Positions 36,408 through 45,204 of a stretch of 64,000 nt of DNA are shown in pieces. The position numbers and the translations under genes are program-made. Source of the DNA: CBDBKE01 sp965218055 (GTDB taxonomy: Bacteria; Acidobacteriota; Terriglobia; JAJPHL01; JAPKYU01); assembly GCA_965218055.1 (NCBI GenBank), contig CBDCKA010000001.1, forward strand, positions 434,001 through 498,000, read 5' to 3'. Below the pieces are notes generated by a model. The model did not search any database and was not told the DNA's origin. It saw only the letters and a program-made list of their open reading frames with translations. Position 1 is the first letter of the stretch; each line of letters begins with the position of its first letter.

Positions 36408-37826
36408 ATGGCCAAAACTCCCGACGATGTTCGAAAACTGGCGAAAGGCGCCGGGGCCCAAATTGTGGACTTCCGATTCGTAGACCTGCCCGGGGTGTGG
36501 CAGCATTTCTCCATCCCCGCTGAAGACCTCACCAACGATCTGTTCGAAGAGGGCATCGGTTTCGATGGCTCCAGCATTCGCGGCTTCCAGCTCATCCAGG
36601 AAAGCGACATGCTGCTGGTCGCCGACCCGGAGACGGCCCAGATGGATCCCATCCTGGAGATTCCCACGCTGAACTTGATCTGCAACGTGAAGGACCCGGT
36701 GACGCTGCAGAGCTACACCCGCGATGCTCGCTATATCGCGCAGAAGGCGGAAAACCACCTGAAGAGCACAGGAATCGCCGATGCCAGCTACTGGGGCCCA
36801 GAGGCGGAGTTCTATATCTTTGACGACGTCCGCTACGACCAGAATGCACAGTCCGGCTATTACTTCATTGATTCCAAAGAGGGCATCTGGAACTCAGGTC
36901 GGGAGGAGAATCCCAACCTGGGCTACAAGCTACGCCACAAGGAGGGCTATTTCCCGGTGCCGCCGGCCGACAGCCTGCAGGACATGCGCTCGGAAATCAT
37001 CCTGAAACTGGCACAGGTGGGCGTTCCGGTTGAGGTGCATCACCATGAGGTGGGGACCGCCGGCCAGGGCGAGATTGACATGAAGTACGGGCCCCTCACC
37101 AAATTGGCTGACAGCATGATGTGGTACAAGTACATCATTCGCAACGTCGCCCGCAAGCACGGCAAGACGGCCACCTTCATGCCCAAGCCCATCTTTGGCG
37201 ATAACGGTTCGGGCATGCACACTCACCAGAGCTTGTGGAAGGGCGGCAAACCCTTGTTTGCCGGGGACCTCTATGGTGGGCTGAGCCAGACGGCCCTGTG
37301 GTACGCGGGCGGCCTGCTCAAGCACGCCGCGGTTCTGCTGGCCTTCTGCGCTCCCACCACTAACTCCTACCGGCGCCTGGTGCCCGGCTTCGAAGCGCCG
37401 GTGAACCTGGCCTACTCACGCCGCAATCGCAGCGCGGCTGTCCGCATTCCGATGTACTCTACCAGCCCCAAGGCCAAGCGAATCGAGTTCCGGCCTCCGG
37501 ACCCCTCCGCCAACCCCTATCTCTGCTTTGCCGCACAGTTGATGGCAGGTCTGGACGGAATCCAGAACCGGATCGATCCCGGCGACCCGATTGACAAAGA
37601 CCTCTATGACCTGGAACCAGCGGAAGCCGCCAAAGTCCTCAGCACTCCGGGCTCTCTCGGCGAGGTGCTGGATGCGTTGGAGAAGGACCACGACTGGCTG
37701 CTGGCTGGCGATGTGTTCACACCTGACGTGATCGAGGCTTGGATCACTTATAAGCGCGAACGCGAACTGGCCCCGGTGAACCTGCGCCCAGTGCCCTACG
37801 AGTTCTTCCTCTATTACGATCTGTAA
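36408..37826 (+). CDS. glnA: Glutamine synthetase type I, second copy
   Basis: The ATG at 36408 has AAGGAGG upstream. The 472-aa protein repeats the GS-I pattern of its neighbour (DGSSIRGF, GPEAEFYIFDDV, HHHEVGTAGQGEID, NGSGMHTHQSLWKGG, NRSAAVRIPMYSTSP) and keeps the adenylylation Tyr (KDLYDLEPAE). The two copies are clearly paralogous but diverged. Which one is the main assimilatory enzyme cannot be told. Both are of the same GSI-beta type, which is unusual for a tandem pair. Confidence 0.96.
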   Translation: MAKTPDDVRKLAKGAGAQIVDFRFVDLPGVWQHFSIPAEDLTNDLFEEGIGFDGSSIRGFQLIQESDMLLVADPETAQMDPILEIPTLNLICNVKDPVTLQSYTRDARYIAQKAENHLKSTGIADASYWGPEAEFYIFDDVRYDQNAQSGYYFIDSKEGIWNSGREENPNLGYKLRHKEGYFPVPPADSLQDMRSEIILKLAQVGVPVEVHHHEVGTAGQGEIDMKYGPLTKLADSMMWYKYIIRNVARKHGKTATFMPKPIFGDNGSGMHTHQSLWKGGKPLFAGDLYGGLSQTALWYAGGLLKHAAVLLAFCAPTTNSYRRLVPGFEAPVNLAYSRRNRSAAVRIPMYSTSPKAKRIEFRPPDPSANPYLCFAAQLMAGLDGIQNRIDPGDPIDKDLYDLEPAEAAKVLSTPGSLGEVLDALEKDHDWLLAGDVFTPDVIEAWITYKRERELAPVNLRPVPYEFFLYYDL

Positions 37827-38036
37827 CTCTGGAGGAGCCTGTGCCGGCACGCTCGGCCGCCGATGACCCGCTCAGGCGGGTCGCGGACGGGCCGGGCGTT
37901 GCCGCCGAGTGTTATCGCGGAGTGTTATCGCCGAGTGTCATTGGAACAGATGTGAACAGCCCTCCCCGGGGCCAACGTGTCTGCCCCCGCATGCGAGGAG
38001 TCGATGCGAGGAGTCTGTGCAGGATTGGTCCCGCCC

Positions 38037-38366
38037 TTACGAAGGCTCGGAGGACAGGGAGGCCTGAGGAGTGGCGGGAGCCTGGGCGTTTAACGAAGGG
38101 TTCCAGCGCAGGCAGCGGTGACACAGCAGTTCGTGGGAGCGCGTCAACAACGCGCGAACAAGTACCTGGGAAGCGCCACAACACCGGCAGCGGCACTCCG
38201 CCAGACGATCCGCGCTGCTCCACAGCGCAAGCCCCGCGAGCAAGCTGACCTGCCAGCGGGACCAGGCCAACTCGCCTAGGCGGGGCAACAGATCCAGCTC
38301 GGCCGCAATGGCCCATCCAAAAATTGCCCAACAAGTCAGTGACGCCACCTGCAAGTGCTTGACCAT
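38037..38366 (-). CDS. Putative small membrane protein with Cys-pair motifs
   Basis: From ATG 38366 (upstream GGCAGGAA) the product has 109 aa: two hydrophobic segments (LTCWAIFGWAIAAELDLL; WQVSLLAGLALWSSADRLA), then CRCRCCGASQ and, 17 residues on, CHRCLRWN, which could bind a metal. No family is recognised. The opposite strand carries a poor-quality open frame after glnA, so the choice of strand is uncertain. A tandem GAGTGTTATCGC pair lies beyond its 3' end, at about 37907-37930. Confidence 0.4.
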   Translation of the reverse strand: MVKHLQVASLTCWAIFGWAIAAELDLLPRLGELAWSRWQVSLLAGLALWSSADRLAECRCRCCGASQVLVRALLTRSHELLCHRCLRWNPSLNAQAPATPQASLSSEPS

Positions 38367-38499
38367 TTCCTGCCTTTGCGTTTGCTTGTAAGTTGTTACC
38401 CGAGCAATCCAGTATAACACCCACCGAGGCCGCTCCCAACAACCTTAGGGGACAAGGACTTTCGACCCTCGGCACAGAAGTTTGGACTAGAATGACGGC

Positions 38500-40050
38500 A
38501 TGTCCTGGGAACAGCGTCTGGAACAACTACGCCGGCGCAACGCGGCCGCCGAAGCCAGCGGCGGCTCCGAACGCATCGAGCGGCAGCACCGCGAGGGCAA
38601 GCTGTCGGCGCGCGAGCGGGTCGAACTGCTGCTGGACGAGGGCAGCTTTGAAGAACTGGACAAGCAGGTCACCCACCGCTCGACCGAGTTCGGCATGGAG
38701 TCGCAGAAGCTGCTGGGCGACGGGGTCATCTCCGGCTTCGGCCGCGTTGCGGGGCGCCTGGTGTACGTCTTTGCCCAGGATTTCACGGTGTTTGGTGGCT
38801 CGCTGTCGGAAACCAACGCGGCCAAAGTGTGCAAGCTGATGGACCTGGCCTTGAAGAACGGGGCGCCGGTGGTGGGCCTGAACGACTCCGGAGGGGCCCG
38901 TATTCAGGAAGGCGTGGCGTCGCTGGCCGGCTACGCCGATATCTTCCTGCGCAACACGCTGGCCAGCGGCGTGGTTCCCCAGATTTCCGCCGTTCTGGGT
39001 CCGTGCGCGGGCGGCGCCGTCTATTCGCCCGCCATCACCGACTTCACCGTCATGGTGAACAACACCAGCTACATGTTCGTGACCGGACCCGACGTGATTC
39101 GCACCGTCACGCACGAGGAGGTCACCAAGGAGGAGCTGGGCGGCTCCATGACCCACAACGCCGTCAGCGGAGTCGCCCACTTTATTGCGCGCGACGATCC
39201 CGAGTGCCTCTCGCTGATCCGCGAGCTCCTCAGCTTCCTGCCCTCCAACAACCTGGAGGATCCGCCTCGGCGCGCCACCGCCGACCCGGTGGACCGCGCC
39301 GACGCGGCGCTCGACCGCATCGTGCCGGACGAATCCAACCTGCCCTACGACATCAAGGAAATCATCCACCGGGTCGTGGACGAGGGCTACTTCTTCGAGG
39401 TGCAGGAGCAGTTCGCGAAGAACATCGTGGTGGGCTTCGCGCGGCTGGACGGACGCCCGGTGGGTATTGTGGCCAACCAACCGGCGGTGCTGGCCGGCAC
39501 GCTGGACATCAACTCCTCCGTCAAAGCCTCGCGGTTCGTGCGCTTCTGCGACGCTTTCAACATTCCCCTGCTCACCTTCGTTGACGTCCCCGGATTCCTG
39601 CCGGGCACCCAGCAGGAGTTCGGGGGCATCATCCGGCACGGGGCCAAGCTGCTATACGCGTTCGCCGAGGCCACCGTTCCCAAACTAACGGTCATCACCA
39701 GGAAGGCCTACGGCGGCGCCTACTGCGTGATGGGCTCCAAGCACATCCGGACCGACATCAACTACGCCTACCCAACCGCGGAAATTGCCGTCATGGGCCC
39801 GGAAGGCGCGGTGAATATCGTCTACCGCCGCGAACTCCAGGCGGCCCAGGATCCGGAAGCCGTCCGGGCGGAGAAGACCCGTGAGTTCCGCGAGCGCTTT
39901 GCCAATCCCTACATCGCCGCCGAGCGCGGCTACATTGACGCCGTCATCGAGCCGCGCTTCACCCGTCCGAAGCTGATCACCGCCCTCAGGATGCTCGAGA
40001 ACAAGCGCGATACCATGCCGCGTAAGAAGCACGGCAACATTCCCCTATAG
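38500..40050 (+). CDS. pccB: Acyl-CoA carboxylase, carboxyltransferase beta subunit
   Basis: The 516-aa protein is the usual length for propionyl/acetyl-CoA carboxylase beta chains. It has two crotonase-like halves with GLNDSGGARIQEGV, GPCAGGAVYSPA and GVAHF in the first and FVDVPGFLPGTQQE, KAYGGAYCVMGSK and EGAVNIVYRRE in the second. It transfers CO2 from biotin to acyl-CoA (propionyl-CoA to methylmalonyl-CoA, or acetyl-CoA). The biotin-carrying alpha subunit is not adjacent. It would work with that subunit in the cytoplasm. Substrate preference is not determined from sequence by eye. Confidence 0.95.
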   Translation: MSWEQRLEQLRRRNAAAEASGGSERIERQHREGKLSARERVELLLDEGSFEELDKQVTHRSTEFGMESQKLLGDGVISGFGRVAGRLVYVFAQDFTVFGGSLSETNAAKVCKLMDLALKNGAPVVGLNDSGGARIQEGVASLAGYADIFLRNTLASGVVPQISAVLGPCAGGAVYSPAITDFTVMVNNTSYMFVTGPDVIRTVTHEEVTKEELGGSMTHNAVSGVAHFIARDDPECLSLIRELLSFLPSNNLEDPPRRATADPVDRADAALDRIVPDESNLPYDIKEIIHRVVDEGYFFEVQEQFAKNIVVGFARLDGRPVGIVANQPAVLAGTLDINSSVKASRFVRFCDAFNIPLLTFVDVPGFLPGTQQEFGGIIRHGAKLLYAFAEATVPKLTVITRKAYGGAYCVMGSKHIRTDINYAYPTAEIAVMGPEGAVNIVYRRELQAAQDPEAVRAEKTREFRERFANPYIAAERGYIDAVIEPRFTRPKLITALRMLENKRDTMPRKKHGNIPL

Positions 40051-40149
40051 GCCCCCGTAAACTTCTGTAAGCCTCCGCAAGCCCCCGCAGCCGCCAGTCG
40101 CAGGGTTTGGCTTGCGAGCTGCTCTGTAAGCTACAATGAGACCAATCGA

Positions 40150-41373
40150 ATGACGCGCACTCTGGTCTTGCACTTTCACGAACTGTGGCTGAAGCGGGGC
40201 AACCGGAATTTCTTTCTGGGCAAGCTGCTGGCCGCCGTGCGCCAGAGCTTGGAACCCCTCCCGCACCGGGCGCGCATCGTCCACAGCCGCATTCTGGTGG
40301 ATCTGCCAGAGGATGCGTCGACCGAAATTGCGGTCGAGCGACTCGGGCGCGTGTTTGGTCTGGCCTACTTTGCGGTGGCACAGCACGTGGAGGCCGATCC
40401 GGATCGAATCTGCGCGGCAGCCTGGCAGGAGGTCGCTGGCCGCGTGTTTGAAAGCTTTGCCGTACGCGTCAAGCGAGGCGACAAGTCCTTCCCCTTGGAC
40501 ACATCGGAGATGGAGCGCCTGGTAGGGCAACACCTGCTGGACCACCTGCGAGCCGCTGGCCATCCCGGAGCGCGCGTCAACCTGAGTCGCCCGGGGCTGA
40601 CCTGCTTTGTAGAAATCACCGCCGGTTCGGCGCTCATCTACAGCGAGAAGCTGCCCGGCCCGGGAGGCATGCCGGCCAACACCGCGGGCCGCCTGGTGTG
40701 CCTGCTCTCGGGTGGTTACGATTCCACCGTGGCCGCCTACAAAATGATGAAGCGGGGCGTGCACGTTGTGTTTGCCCACTTCCACGCGCTCCCGTCGCGA
40801 CCGGGTGAGTCCTCCGCGCCCGTCGTGCAAGAGCTGGTGCGGCTCTTGACCCCGTACCAATTCACGGCACGCCTTTACCTGGTGCCCTTCGAGCCCATCC
40901 AGCGGCAGATCGTGACCGCCGCGCCGGAGCCCTATCGCATCCTGCTCTATCGGCGCATGATGCTGCGGATTGCGGAGCGGGTGGCCCGCCGCGAGCACGC
41001 CCTGGGTCTGATCACCGGCGACAGCGTTGCTCAGGTGGCCTCGCAGACCCTGCACAACTTGCATGCCGTTGACCGGGCAGCCACGCTGCCCGTCTACCGC
41101 CCGCTGGTGGGAGAGGACAAGCTGGAAATTTTGCAGGTGGCCCAGCGTCTGGGCAGCTACGCCATCTCCTCCGAGCCGTTCCAGGACTGCTGCCCGCTGT
41201 TCCTGCCGCGCGCTCCGGCCTTGCACGCCCGCCCCGAGGAACTGGACCGTGCCGAAGCGGCGCTGGACGTGCCCGCGCTGGTGGAGCAGGGAGCCAACAC
41301 CGCGCGGCTCGAGAAATACGATTTTCACGACGGTGAAGTACGCGCTCTCCAGGCAGTTTCTCTTAGCGGGTAG
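40150..41373 (+). CDS. thiI: tRNA 4-thiouridine synthase / thiazole sulfurtransferase
   Basis: The 407-aa protein has an N-terminal ferredoxin-like part (LHFHELWLKRGNRNFFLGKL), a THUMP domain, and a PP-loop ATPase with LLSGGYDSTVAAY. A Cys-Cys pair (QDCCPLF) lies near the end of the core, and there is no C-terminal rhodanese domain. The enzyme adenylates U8 of tRNA and adds sulfur to make 4-thiouridine; it may also feed thiamin thiazole. The start is ATG 40150. Confidence 0.95.
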   Translation: MTRTLVLHFHELWLKRGNRNFFLGKLLAAVRQSLEPLPHRARIVHSRILVDLPEDASTEIAVERLGRVFGLAYFAVAQHVEADPDRICAAAWQEVAGRVFESFAVRVKRGDKSFPLDTSEMERLVGQHLLDHLRAAGHPGARVNLSRPGLTCFVEITAGSALIYSEKLPGPGGMPANTAGRLVCLLSGGYDSTVAAYKMMKRGVHVVFAHFHALPSRPGESSAPVVQELVRLLTPYQFTARLYLVPFEPIQRQIVTAAPEPYRILLYRRMMLRIAERVARREHALGLITGDSVAQVASQTLHNLHAVDRAATLPVYRPLVGEDKLEILQVAQRLGSYAISSEPFQDCCPLFLPRAPALHARPEELDRAEAALDVPALVEQGANTARLEKYDFHDGEVRALQAVSLSG

Positions 41374-41398
41374 CTCCAATTGCTGTTATGAGCAGGAT

Positions 41399-42091
41399 CT
41401 AACGCGACTCGCTTGTAACGCTCACTTCTCCTCCGCTGAACAAGGCGGTGAACACGATATCGAAGACCTCGTCGCCGGAGAGCGCATTCGTCCGCTTCCA
41501 ACCGCCCGCAGTTTGCTTAAACGTCAGGGGCGAGGAGCGCGTTTCTCCGCTTTCGCGCGCAAACACTAAGGCATAGCCTTGGTGGTGAGCCTGACCCGTA
41601 ATCTCTCGATACTCAGCGCCTTCAAATAACTTTCTGTTCTTCTCACGCATGCTCGCGCTATTAAGAAAGTCACGCAGCTGATCGCGCTCCTGACTGACGA
41701 AATTTTCCAGAATCCAGGCATCCTCATCGGCTTTGAATGCGGAAAAATCAGAAACCGCGGCGTCCAGAGGTGTGTCCCACTTCGCCTGCTCCCGCTTGAC
41801 AGCCTGAAACCGGCGCGGCGGATCGTAAAGTTCACCCGACAACGTAACCTCTACAAAGTCAGCCGGGCTCTTGCCTTGCACCAACGAGCTATTCTGTAAA
41901 CCAACATCGGAGACCTTGACGCGAAACAGGAGCTTCGTGGGGCTCTGGGGTGGACGTGCCGGAGCTTGGCTGGAGGTTGCTGTGCTCGGAGCTGGCGCAG
42001 GGCTTTTCTCCAGAAATTGGCATCCGAGAGCAGAGAAAACCAACAGGGCGACTCCCGTTGCTGCCAGCGCCGGGAACCTTTTTCGGCTCAT
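41399..42091 (-). CDS. Putative lipoprotein
   Basis: The 230-aa product has a lipoprotein signal (LAATGVALLVFSALGC) with lipidation at the Cys of ALGC. After a Pro/Ser/Ala-rich stretch of ~35 residues the body is a mixed alpha/beta domain (KLLFRVKVSDVGLQNSSLVQ; VEVTLSGELYDPPRRFQAVK; ALVFARESGETRSSPLTF) of no recognised family. It is anchored in the periplasm or outer membrane. It converges with thiI on the other strand, with 25 bp between. Confidence 0.65.
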   Translation of the reverse strand: MSRKRFPALAATGVALLVFSALGCQFLEKSPAPAPSTATSSQAPARPPQSPTKLLFRVKVSDVGLQNSSLVQGKSPADFVEVTLSGELYDPPRRFQAVKREQAKWDTPLDAAVSDFSAFKADEDAWILENFVSQERDQLRDFLNSASMREKNRKLFEGAEYREITGQAHHQGYALVFARESGETRSSPLTFKQTAGGWKRTNALSGDEVFDIVFTALFSGGEVSVTSESR

Positions 42092-42144
42092 AGGGGAAAG
42101 CCTCCTCGCGCGTCACACAGTGTATTACTCGAGAATTTCCGTTT

Positions 42145-42492
42145 TCAACTAAGATATCCGACATGGCCGGGAGGCAAGAATCGGCGCAGTCCACGTTGAC
42201 TTGTTCCTTGACCGACGGCCGGTGGCTGTTGACTCGAGCGAATGAAAGCCCCGCTTGGTTCCGGACGAAATTCCAGCCCGTGCACCTGAAGCGTCTCCCG
42301 AAGGCTGTCGGCCAGGATCTCCCTGTAGGGCCGGTAAGGGCCTTGGATCATGCGGAACTGGATCTCTTCCCATTCCTCCAGCAAGTCATCCCGACCCAGG
42401 TCGGTGCGCAAGAACTGGCGAATGCCGGACGCCCAGTCAAACGGGGTGCCGTAGCAGTCAAAGGTCACCCAGGCGGTCCGGAGCTGAGGCAT
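42145..42492 (-). pseudogene. Haloacid dehalogenase type II, N-terminal fragment
   Basis: From ATG 42492 the protein starts PQLRTAWVTFDCYGTPFDWA, the HAD motif I of type II haloacid dehalogenases (FDCYGTL-type), continues for ~80 residues of a cap-domain-like helix (DDLLEEWEEIQFRMIQGPYR), and then changes to unrelated sequence. The core sheet and motifs II-IV are missing, so it is a truncated remnant. It is divergently placed next to the Csm locus and may mark where that locus joined the chromosome. Confidence 0.65.
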
Positions 42493-42500
42493 GGCTGCTA

Positions 42501-42541
42501 GCTGGCACTGTCGCTGGCGCTGGCGCTGACGCTGGCACTGA
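42501..42541. repeat. Short tandem repeat of GCTGGC/GCTGAC units
   Basis: A stretch of about seven near-identical 6-bp units (GCTGGC, ACTGTC, GCTGGC, GCTGGC, GCTGAC, GCTGGC, ACTGAT) lies between the dehalogenase fragment and cas10. It is a microsatellite, not a CRISPR array: there are no spacers. Confidence 0.7.
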
Positions 42542-42660
42542 TCAAGATGCGCTGTGTCTCGAAGGCCAGTCGAGAGGGGCAGCTCAAAGCGCCTTCCGTC
42601 ACGATTATAATTGGTTTGCAAAGCTCGGTCTCTTGGATAGACTGCCGCTCTTAGTGCTTT

Positions 42661-42686
42661 TTCAACTGTCGTGTTCAACTGTCGTG
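42661..42686 (+). repeat. 13-bp tandem duplication upstream of cas10
   Basis: The sequence TTCAACTGTCGTG occurs twice in direct succession (42661-42673, 42674-42686), immediately before the presumed cas10 start. It may be a binding site or simply a small duplication. Only two copies exist. Confidence 0.75.
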
Positions 42687-42707
42687 ACACGCGTCGTTCC
42701 CGGGAAG

Positions 42708-44327
42708 ATGGAGCCAGAACTAGAGCAGGCAGCGGCGGAAGGGGAAACCCAGAGGGGCTGGCGCCAATTCGTCGCCATCTGGCGCGGGGAGGTCCCCCTG
42801 CCAGCCGAGGTGGCGCCCATTGCCGAAGTCTGTGCCGGTAACCTGGTGGTCGAGGGGCTGTTGCGCGGCATTCCACAGTATGTGGTTAGGCCGATTCCAG
42901 CTACGGAAGCCTCGCCCCGGCGGCTTCGTAGCCGCTCGTTCCGCGCTGCGGTGCTCAGCGAGTTGCTGGGGCGGCGGGTGATCCAGCAGTTAGGCCTGGC
43001 CTGCCTGTTCCACTCGCCGGGCAGATTTCTACTGGCGGGGCCGCCCGCGACGGGATGGGAAGAGACTCTGCATTCACTTCAGCGGGAATTTGACGCGTGG
43101 TTGTTCCAGCAGTGGCCGCAGCCCGGCGATCTCGAATGTGACCTGGCCGGCGCCCTGTGTGAAGGCGAACAGCTGCTTTGGAGCAAGCTGGCGGAACGGC
43201 TCCGGCACCGGCGCCGACAGCCATTGGAGGGTGCCCTGCGCATCGGCTTGCGTTGGAACGGGGGCGCATTCGTTATGCCGGCCGGTGCGGATACCGGACT
43301 CTGTTCCGGATGCGCCATCGTGACCCCCGTGGAAGTGTCGGGCGTCGAGGTGTCCGGCGAGGAAATCTTATGCAGGAGCTGTGCCGCAGACAACGAGCTC
43401 GGCGCGCGCCTGCCTGGCATCGAAAGCGCCTGGGTTTGTCCGGAGCCCGAAGCCGACCTTCCCGGCCCCGGCCTGGGCCTGAAGTTCTCACCGCCGTCAG
43501 GCGCATTTGCCCCAGAGTTGCGCTTCGATGGCGAGCACTGGCCGCTACTGCGCCACCTGCCCGCGCGGAACGGGCACCCGGTCAGCTTCCGGCAGCTGGT
43601 TCAAGACGCTGAAAGCGGCAAAAAGTTCCTGGGGTATCTTCGGGGCGACGTGGACCGCCTTGGCGCGGCATTTGCCGCCGCGGCAAGCGAACCCGCGCGG
43701 GCTGTGGCACTCAGCCGCCTGCTCGACGGCTTTTTCGGCGAGCATCTCCGGCAGTTGCTGGAAAGCGACTTTCCACTGCTCTTCCCGGTCTTTGGCGGCA
43801 GCAATGCCCTGTTGTTGATCGGTCCCTGGAAGGACGCTCTCGAGCTTGCGCTTCGTTTGCGACAGGATCTCCACGCCCTGGTGGGCGACGGGTTGACCTT
43901 TTCGGCGGGACTGAGCTTGTTGCCACCCCACGCGTCCCTTTGGACCGGCGTGGAGCTGGCCACTGAGGCCATGCGGCAGGCCAAGAACGCGGGCGGGAAC
44001 CGCCTCGACGCCTTCGGGACCGTGATGGAATGGACGCGGGCGGCATCGCTGCTTGAGACCGCTAAGGCGCTGGCCGGTTGGCTCCAGCGGCGGGCCGTCA
44101 GCCGAATCTGGCTCCGCCGCGTCGCGGACGGGTGCGTTTCCAGCCGAAGTGAGGAAACTCCCGGGCGCGCCTTGCTGGCAGCGGCGGTCCGGGACCCTCG
44201 GGTGAAGCACCGGCCCGCACGCGCCTGGGCGGCTCGCTTGTTAAAGGATGATGAAAAATCTGACCGGCCATGGATAGAATTTCTCGTGCGCTACGCATCC
44301 CTGGAAGCCGGGGCCGCCGGCAATTAA
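42708..44327 (+). CDS. cas10: Cas10 (Csm1-like), HD domain absent, cyclase motif degenerate
   Basis: From ATG 42708 the product has 539 aa. Palm1 is visible (GIPQYVVRPIPATEA; RRLRSRSFRAAVLSELLGRR; LLAGPPATGWEETLHSL), then a four-Cys zinc finger (CSGC ... CRSC), then Palm2 (FLGYLRGDVDRLGAAF; SAGLSLLPPHASLWTGVELA; EAMRQAKNAGGNRLDAFG) and a helical end domain. The nucleotidyl-cyclase motif GGDD is GGSN (residues 363-366, in FPVFGGSNALLLIGPW), and no HD nuclease domain precedes Palm1. It should therefore neither cut ssDNA nor make cyclic oligoadenylate, but could still nucleate a type III-A-like complex. The start is uncertain because the frame is open further upstream; GTG 42684 is an alternative. 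Confidence 0.85.
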   Translation: MEPELEQAAAEGETQRGWRQFVAIWRGEVPLPAEVAPIAEVCAGNLVVEGLLRGIPQYVVRPIPATEASPRRLRSRSFRAAVLSELLGRRVIQQLGLACLFHSPGRFLLAGPPATGWEETLHSLQREFDAWLFQQWPQPGDLECDLAGALCEGEQLLWSKLAERLRHRRRQPLEGALRIGLRWNGGAFVMPAGADTGLCSGCAIVTPVEVSGVEVSGEEILCRSCAADNELGARLPGIESAWVCPEPEADLPGPGLGLKFSPPSGAFAPELRFDGEHWPLLRHLPARNGHPVSFRQLVQDAESGKKFLGYLRGDVDRLGAAFAAAASEPARAVALSRLLDGFFGEHLRQLLESDFPLLFPVFGGSNALLLIGPWKDALELALRLRQDLHALVGDGLTFSAGLSLLPPHASLWTGVELATEAMRQAKNAGGNRLDAFGTVMEWTRAASLLETAKALAGWLQRRAVSRIWLRRVADGCVSSRSEETPGRALLAAAVRDPRVKHRPARAWAARLLKDDEKSDRPWIEFLVRYASLEAGAAGN

Positions 44328-44412
44328 TTTTGGATTGCCGATTTCAGACTAGAAGGTTTCAGATCACCGCATACTCGGTCCTCCGGGACCCGTAAGGTGC
44401 AGACGAGCAGTT

Positions 44413-45204
44413 ATGGGAAGTATGGAAGATGCCCTTCGTAAGGCGGGCGTGAAGTCCGAACCGCCGGAGCCGCCGGCGGAAAAAGCCTGCGCGCGCTGTG
44501 CCAAGACGTTCCTCCCGGCGCGGCCACAACACAAGCTGTGCCCGGAATGCATCACCGCAGTGCGTGCCGAGCGCGCCGCTGAAAAACCGGCCGCTGCGTC
44601 CGCGACCAAAGGCGGGGAAGCCGCCGAGAAGCCCACCTCCGAAAAACCAGCCGAGGCCGGAGCGGCGGCCCCGGAGGTGACCGTGCGGCACGGAGAACCC
44701 GTACGCCAGCGCCCGCCCCGCCGCGAGCGCCCCTCCGGGACCAGGCTCCGCCAAGGCGGGCCTCCTCGGAGAACAGCGCCGGCGACGGTTCACAGCCTGC
44801 CGGCTGGATACTTGGAAGGCGGTTACTTTACTCCGGAAGGCTTCCTGCGTCCGGAATTGCTCACGCACTGGGCCGAACAGATTGCTCAGAGAGTGGCCTG
44901 GTTCCCGGCGGACTCCGCAGCGCACCAACTGCGCGCCTTCCACAACCACGTCAAACGCGTGGTGGCAGCTCGCCGGTTCGGCGGCCAACCGATCGAGTTG
45001 GTGTTGAACGAGATTCAGAAGTTGAAGCCGTTCGCCGCCGAGCGCGTGGCGCGCCGAAAGATTCCTGATTTGTTCCGCCAGTTCTTGGATGCGAACGTAG
45101 ACCGCGTCACCGACGAAAAAACCTTGCTTGCCTTCGCCCAACACCTCCAGGCCGTGGTGGCCTATGCCGGGGGCCTGCTGCATTTGAGAAAGGAGCGCCG
45201 ATGA
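44413..45204 (+). CDS. csm2: Csm2 (type III small subunit) with N-terminal zinc ribbon
   Basis: The 263-aa protein is about twice the usual Csm2 length. Residues ~128-255 are the Csm2-like helical domain (FTPEGFLRPELLTHWAEQIA; LRAFHNHVKRVVAARR; PIELVLNEIQKLKPFAAERV; PDLFRQFLDANVDRV). Before it lies a zinc ribbon (CARC at 26-29, CPEC at 43-46) and a Lys/Glu/Pro-rich linker to ~125. Csm2 lines the crRNA-target duplex. The added ribbon might bind nucleic acid or a partner. The gene overlaps csm3 by 4 bp (ATGA). Confidence 0.82.
   Translation: MGSMEDALRKAGVKSEPPEPPAEKACARCAKTFLPARPQHKLCPECITAVRAERAAEKPAAASATKGGEAAEKPTSEKPAEAGAAAPEVTVRHGEPVRQRPPRRERPSGTRLRQGGPPRRTAPATVHSLPAGYLEGGYFTPEGFLRPELLTHWAEQIAQRVAWFPADSAAHQLRAFHNHVKRVVAARRFGGQPIELVLNEIQKLKPFAAERVARRKIPDLFRQFLDANVDRVTDEKTLLAFAQHLQAVVAYAGGLLHLRKERR

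Noticed and set aside
37841..38248. Open frame (GTG start with GGAGGAGCCT upstream) after the second glnA
   Set aside because: The predicted protein is Arg/Pro-rich, without domain or hydrophobic pattern; the ribosome-binding site is probably fortuitous or a relic of a lost gene.
38527..39639. Long antisense open frame (370 codons) opposite the carboxylase gene
   Set aside because: Shadow of a confidently identified gene; the composition is the reverse complement of a GC-rich coding sequence.
42501..42541. Possible CRISPR repeats next to cas10
   Set aside because: The units are 6 bp with no spacers; it is a microsatellite.
42255..42707. Upstream extension of cas10 as its missing HD domain
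   Set aside because: The frame is antisense to the dehalogenase fragment and then passes through a microsatellite; no His-Asp motif is present.
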